NCBI GenBank assembly: GCA_000969725.1
Contig: JXSR01S045903.1
Strand: one strand, 5' to 3'
DNA length: 28,255 bases
DNA from: Ophiothrix spiculata
Lineage: Eukaryota; Echinodermata; Ophiuroidea; Amphilepidida; Ophiotrichidae
Positions 1 through 11,200 of the stretch are shown in pieces. How positions within the stretch are numbered: the stretch's first letter is position 1; the number at the start of each line of letters is the position of its first letter. The notes under the pieces were generated by a model that was not told the origin of the DNA, ran no database searches, and saw nothing but the letters and a program-made list of their open reading frames with translations. A program made the position numbers and the translations under genes.

Positions 1-204
1 AGAGAAAATAATTGTTCAAGGAATGATGGAAGGACATCGCAGAAGAGGCAGGCAGAAAACCCGCTGGATAGATGGCATTAGAGAATATACTGGCCTATCT
101 GTCAATGCAGCCTACCGTTATGCTCAAGATCGGCACAGTTGGAACGACATCATCAAAAGGGTCACAACGGGTCAGTCATGACTCATAAGACGACGACGAC
201 GAAA
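1..204 (+). mobile_element. 3' end of an RTE-type non-LTR retrotransposon
   Basis: An open frame from base 2 to the TGA at 179-181 encodes 59 residues, including GRQKTRWIDGIREYTGL and later AQDRHSWNDIIKRV. This is the characteristic C-terminal tail of RTE-clade endonuclease/reverse transcriptase proteins, often mislabelled craniofacial development protein 2-like in marine invertebrate genomes. The stop is followed within 10 bases by a short GAC/ACG trinucleotide run (about 188-203), as expected for the microsatellite-like 3' end of these elements. The catalytic domains lie outside the window, so completeness cannot be judged. Confidence 0.75.
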
Positions 205-409
205 TAGGTTCATTGTTTTGTTTTTGTTTTTTGCTTTGTTTGTTTGTTTTTTAATGGATGTGCACATTGAGGTGATGGTTAAAAAAATCTTCAGGTGAAC
301 AAGTGGGAAAAAAAGAAAAGTGCGCTGAAAAGCCAATTTATCACATGATTTTTTGAGACAAACTTTTATGCTATAAAGTACCTATAAAAGGCCTATTCAG
401 GCCTTATTA

Positions 410-681
410 GGCCAAAAAATAGGGAACTCTGTCTCAGCTTAAGATAAAAACCCTAAGCGCTATGCATTTTTTTTTTTTTTAGTAAAAAAAGGGGTACGCG
501 GATGCGGAAATACCCCCCTATTTTTTTTTATTGCATTTTAACCTTTTTTCCAGTAGTAGGAAAAAAGATGAAAAAAATGAAAATCTCTCAAAAACCTTTA
601 ACAAAAAAGAAATGTGCGAAATTTGGATTTTTAAAAGCTATGCGCACGGGAAGCTGAGACAGACTATTTTTTTCTTTGGCC
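410..681. mobile_element. MITE with GGCC-starting TIRs and TTA target duplication
   Basis: The left end begins GGCCAAAAAATAG and continues to CTGTCTCAGCTT; the right end is its inverse (AAGCTGAGACAGACTATTT, ending GGCC). TTA flanks both sides (407-409 and 682-684). A 3-bp TTA/TAA duplication is typical of PIF/Harbinger elements, so that assignment is plausible but not proven. No coding capacity. It resembles the element at 1438-1817 (same TGTCTCA core in the TIR). Confidence 0.65.
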
Positions 682-904
682 TTAGATTTCTTATATAAAC
701 TCTATACATCGTGTGTATAGCCTAAATGGCTATAGACATGATGGTCGTGTCAATATCCTCGGCCTTGCTATATACTCTTTATATGTTCCAAGAAAAAATA
801 TGGTTCCTAGTTCTCTGGAAATTAGGCACCAGGAGCCATTGTTTTCAGAGTTCTGGCTCCTGGTATGGTCCTTGTCCGCTTAAGAAAAAGCTTGAAAAAA
901 AAAA

Positions 905-1251
905 TACTGGGGATTTATAGTGCACTATGCCTCCCAGATTTGTAATTCCACTCGGCCACTACACACTTTACAGGTGTTCGCTGACCACTGTGGCCCAAGT
1001 AAGCTCCATTCCACACCAAGCATCATTTCAGGTTCTGAGACAACCTCTAGGGGTGCTGAACCTTGATCAGCCCACAGTCGCACCATCGCTGCCCGGATCA
1101 GCTCCCCGAGTTTCGTACGGGTTTCCACGAGACAATTAGCAGTTAGTTCCTTGTCCAAGGGAATTTCAAGCATTCTCAACTTTTTGCACCAGGGGGGTTC
1201 GAACTCAGGACCTTCCGCATCGCAAGCGAGTGCCTTACCGATTGAGCTTAC
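905..1251 (-). mobile_element. tRNA-derived SINE, minus strand
   Basis: Read on the minus strand, 1251 to 1186 resembles a tRNA: an A-box-like GCTCAATCGGTAAGGC, an anticodon-arm-like stretch with loop TTGCGAT, and a B box GAGTTCGAACC. The anticodon stem has a mismatch, so it is a SINE head rather than a working tRNA gene. About 280 bp of non-tRNA body follows toward lower coordinates and ends near an A/T run at about 895-905. The lower boundary is approximate. Confidence 0.6.
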
Positions 1252-1437
1252 TTGACTTGAAAAAATTCTTATTTAGAAAGGAAATGATTGGAAATTTTTG
1301 TTTTTTATATTTTTTGGTGATATTAAAGTAGACTCACTTATAGAGAAAATGGATATATTATGTAGTTTAAGATGATATTATAAGTGGCAAATAATCTATT
1401 TGTATAAACCATGTAAAACTGGTCATTTTTAGTGTAA

Positions 1438-1817
1438 GGCCAAATAAAATTAATAGTTTGTCTCAAAGCTCCCGCGCGCATTAGTTTTATCGCCCGCTTT
1501 AGTTTCCCTCTAAAATCTAAAAATTGATTTTTTTTGCCCTTTTTTATTTTTTTTCACTGAAACTGTGAAAAAACAAATGACAACAATTGCTAATTTGTTT
1601 TACTTGATTCTTTATTCTGTTTTTGAGTTCTAAAAAAGACATCATGTAAATATATGAGGGGGAACATATGGAACTCTTGTAAAATAGCACTCAGGACTTC
1701 TGTCACACACAGGAAAAAAATCTAAAAAAAGAAAAAAACTTACAAAAAAAACCCGCATTACGCATTAGTTTTTCAAGAGAGGAGGGCTTTGAGACAAACT
1801 ATTTATTTTATTTAGCC
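1438..1817. mobile_element. MITE related to the 410-681 element
   Basis: TIRs of about 35 bp: the left end reads GGCCAAATAAAA then TAGTTTGTCTCAAAGC; the right end is the inverse (GCTTTGAGACAAACTA, ending in TTTAGCCC). The interior is AT-rich and non-coding. No convincing target duplication remains (TAA left, CAA right). The TIR shares the TGTCTCA motif with the element at 410. Confidence 0.65.
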
Positions 1818-2100
1818 CAAGCAGATTGTTTGTATGCTAAACATGATGCGGATGTTAGTGTTTGACCAAAGTATATGTCAGTTTTGACAAAAAGTACATA
1901 AGATGTATTTTCCAAAACCTTTTAGAAAGCCAAATAAAATAGTGCATACATAAAATTTGAACTTTATTTTTCTTTTTGTAATCTAAATATTTAGGAAGGG
2001 TTCCTCAAATTTTTGATTTTTATTCTAATTTTCGACAAAAAAGGATGCAGCATATCACTCCATTTTCTGTTAAAATATTTACTGTTGCTTTCTATTCTAG

Positions 2101-2226
2101 GAACCGTGCATAGAATTCCCTTGCGTAAATGACTTAAATGCCACGTTGCCATCACAGAGTGCAAGGTGTATATCAGAAACAAAGAACTGGAAATGCACAA
2201 TGATTAAGTCCAATCAACCCGATAAA
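2101..2226 (+). CDS. CTC1: CTC1 exon 1 of window
   Basis: Acceptor TTCTATTCTAG and donor AAA/GTAAGT. It is 126 nt, phase 0 to 0, giving 42 residues that begin EPCIEFPCVND and end CTMIKSNQPDK. It reads straight into the next exon's VLIGCLEAD. It is not the gene start, because there is no initiator and it has an acceptor. I saw no earlier exon in 1-2100, so the preceding exon is probably outside the window. Confidence 0.7.
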
Positions 2227-5200
2227 GTAAGTACTTCGGCATTTCAATACTTCAGGGCGAGGGGGGGGGGGCACTGACATAGAAAGGTGATACGGTTATG
2301 TGCGGCCCTCAAGACCCCTTTTCACGCCTTGTCTGCCGCTCCCTAGGCCCCCATTTCAAGTCGAACCTTTTGTTCGCAAGCCTTGTTTTCAAACATTTTC
2401 AGTTCCCTAGCCTCATGTTTTGAAATTTAGTTCCCAAAACCCCCATTTCAACCAAAATTTTGAACAATTTTGCTTCCAGAGCCCAAATTTTGCCCCAAAA
2501 AAACTAGTTCTGAAGGGTCATTTTTTGGTCCCTTCAGCTCTCTAGACCCCCTTTTCAGAGTCAATCTTCGGTTCCCTAGACTAGGGTTTCAGATATCAGG
2601 GCCGCACACCCCTACCAAAACCAAAGTTGGGTGCCCCCCTGGGTTCAGGCTCCTTCGATACTTCAGGCCCCTTAACCATTCTCTACTTCGATATTACAAA
2701 GTTTGATTACTCTGAAATCTCAATATAGTGCGCATTTTCCCAGTTGTAATGTGTTGTCCTTATATAGACATAATAAGCTTTGTCGCTTCTGATTTATGAT
2801 GCATGCAACTTTTTTTATCATCTGCTTAGCGAAGTAGGTTTGTTTGTATTGTAGTGAAAAACATGTTTAGCAGCAAAGCATGGTGTGCAATGTAAAGTGC
2901 ACTTATTTTAATTAGCTGAAAATAGAACAAAACCTGGTTGGATTAGAAATAAATAAGAATGGCATCAACATTTGTTTATTGCATTTAAAAAAGGGCAATG
3001 AACATGCTCAGCAGTATAAGAACAGTGAAAGGGTTTTTTTTAACCATGAGACACTTTGACAATTCAAGTAACTATATGATATAAAAATATTTGCATCAGA
3101 TCTAGTAACAAAGGAACCAGTGATTTTTTAAATATCTCTTTTATAATTTAATAATTTCAAGATACTGAAAACTATGCGATAAGATCATTGACTCAAATAA
3201 GTAATATGATTTCTACCAACACAGATGAACCTTTATGCTAGGACCATATGCATAGTTAATATATATATTTCAAGAAAATTCAAGGTTTCTTAATTTATTT
3301 ATTTTTACAAAATACTGTACGAATGGAATATTTCAAACATGAAAAAAATCAAATCTGTTCTTTTTATTGTAGGTTCTCATTGGATGTCTTGAAGCAGACT
3401 CTCGCACAGGACAAGTTTTATTAGTGGATAAGACTAGCTCCATTAAATGTTTGTTGACAAAGACTACAGGCATGACCATACATCATGAGCAATTGACTGA
3501 TAAAACAGATAATGTTACAACAAGCAACAAAAATAGCATAATGCGTTTACAGCCTCATATGTTAGACCAGCTTGTCAGAATAGACAAATGGTTGATTGTC
3601 TTTGAAGAATTTGATCACAATGACGGATCTAATGGTTTCAGTGCGTCAGATATCTCAAAAGATAGTCCAAGTGATAATCAACGAATTAATAACAGAAATA
3701 AAAATGGCTGGAGCCATCATTATATTGTGGTTGATGTTACAGATATAGTAACAGTTTGTCCAAAGATCAGTTTGGAAACTCCTAGACCTGCCAAAAGAAA
3801 TGCTACCTCAGCCGGATTAAAGCTGACTGTAAACAATCAAGCTATTCACAGCTCGTCAGCAAAAAAGACACCAAATGTTTTATTTTTGGTCAAAAATAAA
3901 AGCTTACCGCAATCTTTGTCAGATGATTCAGAAGACTGCTCATTTAATGTGGATGTGGTGCTTTATAATGATGCGAGTCCGGGTTCATGTGGAGCATCTG
4001 AACAGAGGAAGGAGGGCAAGTCTGCAGAACAGAGGACGGAGGGCAAGTCTGCAGTTTTGTGTTTCAGCAAAGAAGCGGTCAAGTGGCATCCTGTGTTGTT
4101 TCCTGGATATTGGTATGAGTTATCAGCAGATACAGCATCCACTGTAAGTACGAGGGGGTATCAAAAAGTTTTAAACTTGACCACGAAGGGATAGAGCTAT
4201 ATCAATGACATTTTGTCAGAATAGGCACTCGTCTTTATGTGTACATTGTGGTGCAGAAATGGTCTCATAAGTAGATTTACTTTCTTTATAAGAAGCTATG
4301 AAAGACATTTACCTACCCGCCGTATTATATATATAAGCTGCTTGGTGGAAATTGAGACATGCGGTGTAATTAAGTCCCTGCATTGGAAGGATTACAGATC
4401 CCGGTAAATTTTAATGACTCAACTAAAGTTTAGTTGTTTGATAGTAGGGTTTCCTCTTTCCATTGATGCCAAAATTATGGAAATTAGTTGATGAATGATA
4501 TCATAGTGATGTATTAAAACATGACCGACCTGAAAATGTTGATTTTCATTTAAAAATAAAAACAAATTTTTTCAATAGAGAGAATCCCGGCAATAACAGT
4601 CTGTGGACAGTCAGTTAAAAGTGTGAGAAATGTGTTACTTTGCACATTGACTATGCAAAGATGCGCTAAGTATCTCATAGTAAAATAACGTTCCTGGCTC
4701 TATTTTCTTCTGGGTAAAGTTTAAAACTTTTTGATACCGCCTCGCATTCTACTAAACAAGTTGAGAAAGAATTAATTTGCAATATATCATTCTTTGATGG
4801 TGGTGTGACTATCCTGTGTTTTCTAAGTCCTAATTTGTACCTCAGATAGATTTACCAGCTAAAAGCTCGTAAAGATAATTCAATACATATCAAAAGAGAC
4901 ACAATTTCATCAAAAATAATTTGTTTGCCCATCACAGGTGTAGAAACAAGATCTTTTTACGTTTTGAAACTAGAAACACTGTTTTCACACCATTTTTTGC
5001 CTCTGGCGGCAAAAATTAAAGTAGGTAAAGAATGGCAATTTTCTCCAATATTCCTCAAAATTATTTAGTTATTTTTAGACCCCTGTGCTGCGTATGACGT
5101 AGGTCCGCTTTCGGCTATATTGAAATCACATCAAGTATCATTGTAGTTTGTCTTTGTAAACAGCATGGTGATGCTTTGTGGTTATCTTCAAGTAGCAAAC

Positions 5201-8200
5201 CATCCAAATCATATCTGCAGAAGATCATCCAGAAAGCTGGATGTCCACAGATTCTTACAGTGTCTCCTGCAGCAAAAATAAAGGTTCTTAAGGTATGATA
5301 TTTATGGTTTTTAGTCGTTTGTTGATGGAGAAAAGTACCCTTCTATACTTTGATCAACACCAAATAGGTGAACCTCTTCACATTGTGAATTGATACAGAT
5401 GAGCGTATGCGTGGCTGAACACAACACAACTGCAGGAGACGCAGCGCGCATTATACGCGTGACTTGCGCATCAGTATCTTCGGCGCGCGTGTAAGTGGGA
5501 TTATGTTTACTTGCAGATGAAGAAAAGCCTCAGAATTCCTGCCTATTTAGTGTTGATCAAAGTATATTTCAAGCAGCTGAAACTTCCAAGTAGAGTAGTT
5601 GATTGGGCAGACTTTCATGTTGTTAATTTTTTGTTCTTTCTTGAATATAAAATAACCTCATAATGTAAAACTTAGGAAGAAGTGGTGCAACTAAGAATAT
5701 AATTTGAAAACACAAAATATTGGTAAAACTGGGTCTTGTTTTCATCAATCCCCCCGAGTGGACCCCTCACATACTTAAGGGTTACCCATACTCGTCAGAT
5801 CCCCTCAAAATTGAACCCTAAATGGTATAATTATTGACAGCAAATGACATCCCTAAATGGCGTAAGATGGTGTAAATCTCACCCCAAATGGCGCAACGGC
5901 GAAAGATTGTAATAACCTATTTCTTACAAATTAGGTACTAAAAAGTACAAAATTAAAGTTTTTTGTTCATTAAAATGAAATCAATATTTATTTTTTCTTG
6001 TTTTTAAATATTTTTATTTAAAACATGTATAGCAGGATACTCAGCTAAGCGACTCTATGTGAAAAGGTAGCTTGAATTTACAACCCTAAATGGTGTAAAT
6101 TATGCTGAAAACTACTCCTTTTTCTAAAGTGTAGACGCCACTCGTTGGTCAAAATCAGACCCTTTTACGCCATTTTTTATGATGACCACGAGTACCAATT
6201 GCCATCCGGAGTGCCCCCCCCCCCCGGGCACTTCCCCCTAATTTTTGAGCTAACAGGTCTTATTCATTGTTGTTTTTTCAGGTGCATGAAGTGCCAGCTG
6301 AATGTTTAACCAACTGCCAACAAGTAATAAGCAGCATACAGTATGATGTCAAAAGCATTACCCAATTACTTAACACAGAGTAAGCATTTTATAGTGTTTT
6401 GAACTTTTCAATGTTTGAAATTTGATTGTGTATTAGCTTCTAATGTAGTTGACATAGCACAATTGTGACCCGTCATATCGAAAGGTACCTTCAGGGGTCC
6501 CAAAATCAAAAACATTTTTTTGGTCTCATCTGGAAGCCGTGATTTTGAGCTGCTTTAAAACGAGACCTTGCTTTTGGTTATTAGATGTTTGGTTGCAAAG
6601 TTACATCCAAGTTGGTAAAAGGAATCGGACTGATTCGGAAAACTATAGTTCTGAGAAAATTGAGTTTTAAAGTTTTTGCACTGAATATAACTTGAATGGC
6701 AAGAGGATATTTATCTTGAATTTTACCACATTTTTCTTATGTTTTGGATGTTGGAACCTGATTAATATGATAGAGTACACTTCAAAGGTATTGTTTCTGA
6801 TGAAATTAGAAATTCAACCTAATTTTTGTTCAGCTTCAATGGCCCGTATTGTGTATTTTACTATGCCGACCTTAAGGTACCTTTTGATATGGCGGGTCAC
6901 AATTGTGTTAAAACCCTAAAAAGGTCTTGGCTTGTATTTATTTTTGCTGAAGAATTTGAACTTTGATCTTAAGGGAGGTCAGAGCCTCACAATCCCTAAA
7001 AATTGTTTTTATCATAACTTGAAAACTAATAAAGTAAACTATATAAATGTATACATTTTTAGAAAAGAAATTTTACTAGGAATGCATTTCTAGCATCAAA
7101 TTCAAATTTTAAGAACTCGCTGAAAACGAGTTTTTTTGCCAAAAAAGTATTATGTGGCAAAAATCTTCTAAAATAGGTTAAAGTCATCTTAATCAATAGT
7201 TCTAGGGAATGTTTTCTCAAATTTTTGAATTACGCAGTTTTCACCAAATTGGCCAAAAAGGGCCAAAAAATGTCCCAAAATCATGATTTTTTGAGAAAAA
7301 AATGAATTTTTGGCCTATCGGTCCAAAATTTTTAAAACAAGGGGATTAAACAAAAAATTGAGAAAACATTCCCTAGAACCATCGATATAGATGACATATA
7401 CCTATTTTTGAACATTTTGGCCAAATAATATTTTTCCTAGGCTTGTTCAAAAAATTTTGGCAAAATAACTCGTTTTTGGTGAGTTACGAAAAAGCGAGTT
7501 CTTAAATCAAAAATCTGATGCTATTAATGGATTTCTTGTAAAATTCCCTTTCTAAAAATGTATACTTTTATATAGTTTACCTCATTAGTTTTCAAGTTAT
7601 GATCAAAACAAATTTTCAGAAATCGTGAGGCTCCGACCTCCTTTAAGTTAATTAGTCCAGTAACTAATCCATTATATTTAAACTTTGGATCAGAACACTG
7701 AAATTGACCTTGTTGGAAATTTTCATCTGCTATCGCTGCAGACTTCTTCAGCCAAATGGCCCGTTTCCCGTGATTACTTGACCTTGGCTAATGACGCAGT
7801 AACTATTGGTCTTTTTTTATTTGTATTTAATTTACCCCTACATTATCTTTGTTAAAAATGTTTGGCTCTGCATGAAAAGCAGTCTTAAAAGGACCACTGT
7901 AGATAATCAATATTTCTAAATATACAGTGATTGTTTATATCAAAACTTTGTAAACAGAAGGTACTTTGACTGCGCATTGCAACTTTCCAGCTATAAGCCA
8001 AGCAATAATTTATTGGACAGTTTAAACAAAAATCCAAAGTACAGGGCCCCATTGTTTGTAAATGCAACCCCTGCATGGATTTTTGTTTAAATTGTCCAAT
8101 ATTATATTGCCTATAATAGTATACAAATATTGAATGCCTGAGAGTGCAATAGTACAAAATATATCATGAGGTCAAATGTGGACTTTTCTATTTCACGAGG

Positions 8201-11200
8201 CGTAGACGAGTGAAATGGATCAGTCCAAATTTGACCGAATGATATATTTTGTACTATTGCACGTGCATAGGCATTCAATATTTGTTTTATATCATGATAT
8301 CACACAGGTTTGTTTCATGCCGTGCAATGGAAAATATTTTTTGCACGGCTCAAATCACTGCAATCATGATATAATAAGGGCTTTCTTTAATACTATGATT
8401 ATATCTATTTGCTTTCAAGGGGCCATCCATTTGACAATGTAGTGTCATTTCAGGGCTGCATTGTAAGCTGTTGCTATGCACCATCCATGATGTCAGCCAG
8501 ATCACATCAAGATCAGCCAGGTATAGTAGAAAATTTGCACCCATTTTAACCTCTCAAGGGACTTTTTGAATAAACTTTAAATAGATTCATCATTATTTCA
8601 ATAGTGGATTACCATAGAAAATTATATATTCAGAAAGAAGATTTTTTTTTAAAGATTCTTATGTCAACATTTCTAAGCAAGCAAATTGTCTAACCCCAAA
8701 TCATCTAGTTTTTCCCCCATACAATTTGGTTTTGACACAGATATTAAAAAAGTACCTCATACCCTATAATCTTGATCATAAGAACCCCCTCAGCTCCACT
8801 TCAAATCCTAACGTGGTGAAAAATTACAGTGGTCCTCATTATAACTTTTTGTATTTTATTCATCAGATCAGCAAGTACTTTCATATTTTGTGTTTCCAAA
8901 ACAGTAATTGTTTGCCATGTCTGGATTTGAATGTGTTCTTATGATCAAGGTAACATGTTCTTGTGACCGAGGTAACAGGGTATTTGGAGTTTGGTGATAA
9001 TAAAAGATATGTTCTATATGTCCAAACCATTGGCGTTTAGAAAAATGATAGACCATGTTCCTTATGTACAACTATTACTTGGGAGGTAATAGATTACCTT
9101 TCTTGCTGATGATTGTTGCATATGGGTGACCTGCAATTGATGAAAGATTATGATCAGTATTACAATATGGAACCTCGTTAACAGAAGATGTGATAATACA
9201 AAAGCCTTGATAATACAAGGTGTTTTTTTGGTCCCAAGAATATGTGAAACGGATATTTCGGTATTGTATAAAGTTCTATATGATACAAAATCCTCCATGT
9301 GATATGAAAAAGTTGTACCACACAACTCTTTTACCAGTCCAACTTATATTGCTTTTGGAACATACATACCAACATTTTCCAAGCTTTTTCCCTGGCATTT
9401 TCAAGTTTTTGCTTTAAATTCCATATTTATTGAGTGCTAAAGGTGGCTTAGCACAGAAACGGTTCATCAACAATTTCAATGGTTAATAGCTAAAGAGGAT
9501 ATTTCCGTATTGCATACAATTTCAAAGTTCTATGTGATACAAAATCCTCCATTTGATCAGAAAAAATTGTATCATACAGCTCTTTTACCAGTCCAACTTG
9601 TATTGCTTTTGGAACATATAGTTGTATTACAAAGCGTGCGCTGTTGTTATGCATGCGTGACTAACTGCAACGCGTTGTACTACGCCGATAGAATGATGCG
9701 CATAGCATTGCAGCAAGGAAAACTGCCAATCTAAAGTTGATTGCAATGCTAACAAAACATAAAATTAACCATTTTCAAATCATTTTTCATTACATGTTCC
9801 TTGCCTTAAACTTTTGTACCACTGATTTTGACATTTCACTGGCAATAAATCATATTTAGCCTACCCACTACTATGTGGTCTACTTTGAAGGACACAATGA
9901 TACCCTCAAGTCATATTCCTGTCCTTCAAGGCATGAAAAATGGTAACTTAGTGGATTGTGGACTAAATATTGGATGATTTATTACCGGTGAAATGTCAAA
10001 ATCAACGGTATGAAAGTTTAAGGCAAGTATCGTGGAATGTCCTGGCATTTTCAAGTATTTGCTATCAAAGTATGCAATACGAAAAATATTAATGGTTTGG
10101 GTTCGTATCACACGAGGCTGAAAATACGAACCCAAACCATTCATGTTTTCTCATATTGCATGAACAAACAGGGGATTACTAATAGCATATGCATCGTTCT
10201 ATCAACTATAATAATGACAGGGTTAGTACGGGTCCTTAAAAGTCCTTAAATTTAATTTTTAATTTTCCAGGCCTTGAAAGCCCTTGAAAAACTGACTTTA
10301 TCAAAAAAAGGCCTTGAAAGTCTTTGAATTGTTGAATGTCAGAAATATTACAAATAAATATGTCAAAAGAATTTACCATGCAATTATTTTTATTCAAAAA
10401 ATGGCGAAAACAAATGTATTTTGTTGATACATATTCTGCCGGCCGTCCCTGAAAAAGTCCTTGAAAGTCCTTAAATTGTTCTTGGAAAAGTCCTTGAAAG
10501 TCCTTGAATTTTGTAAGTGAAAAAGTGTACTAACCCTTATTTATCAATCTATTTATCTTTCCCCAGATTGGCAGATTAAATTTGTTATCAGAGACCCATC
10601 TTGTAGTATTAGAGATGAGAATGCCACAGTAAGAGCCTACATGAGTGTCAAGCCATCAACATATCCAATTGGACTCATACCAGGAAGCGTCGTTACATTC
10701 AGGTCCGCATGAAGCGAGGTTGAAATGAGTTTGTAGAAAAGTATTGCCACAATATACTGACCCCAACATGTGGGGTTTGAAATGATAACGTATACATTCC
10801 TTCAGAACCGTACTACTTCCCTATTTGAATTAAGGCTGGGGTAGACCTTCAACTAGCACAAACAGTTTTTGTACTCTATTTCTCAAACTTATTGCCTAAA
10901 CCACATTTAGAAGTGGATTTTTACCCTGAACATGATTGTGATATCGGTTGTTGACTAAAAATGTCAATTTTGGCAAAAAATAACAAAAAACATATTTTTT
11001 GCCCCCAAAATGTCTCGAAAGCGTAACTAAAATTTTCATTCGTGAAATTTTGAACTTTCTTGCTTTTTGGAATATAGAAACAAATGTCTATGAATGGTTT
11101 TCTGAAATTTTTAACTTTTATCTTCTTTTTTTTTTTTTTTTTTTTTTGAGAAAATGCCAAAAATACGTCCAAAATTGGCATTTTGATGGCAGTAGTGGGT

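Noticed and set aside
1186-1251. Functional tRNA gene on the minus strand
   Set aside because: A and B boxes are present but the anticodon stem is mismatched and a SINE-type body follows.
3875-4147. 90-codon open frame overlapping CTC1 exon 2
   Set aside because: It is a shadow in another frame of the 257-residue CTC1 exon; its composition (MFYFWSK...) is not protein-like.
8443-8520. Alternative reading of CTC1 exon 5 as VISGLHCKLLLCTIHDVSQ
   Set aside because: It looks protein-like but leaves a phase that runs into stops in exon 6. The frame from acceptor 8419 fits both neighbours and gives FDNVVSFQGCIVSC.
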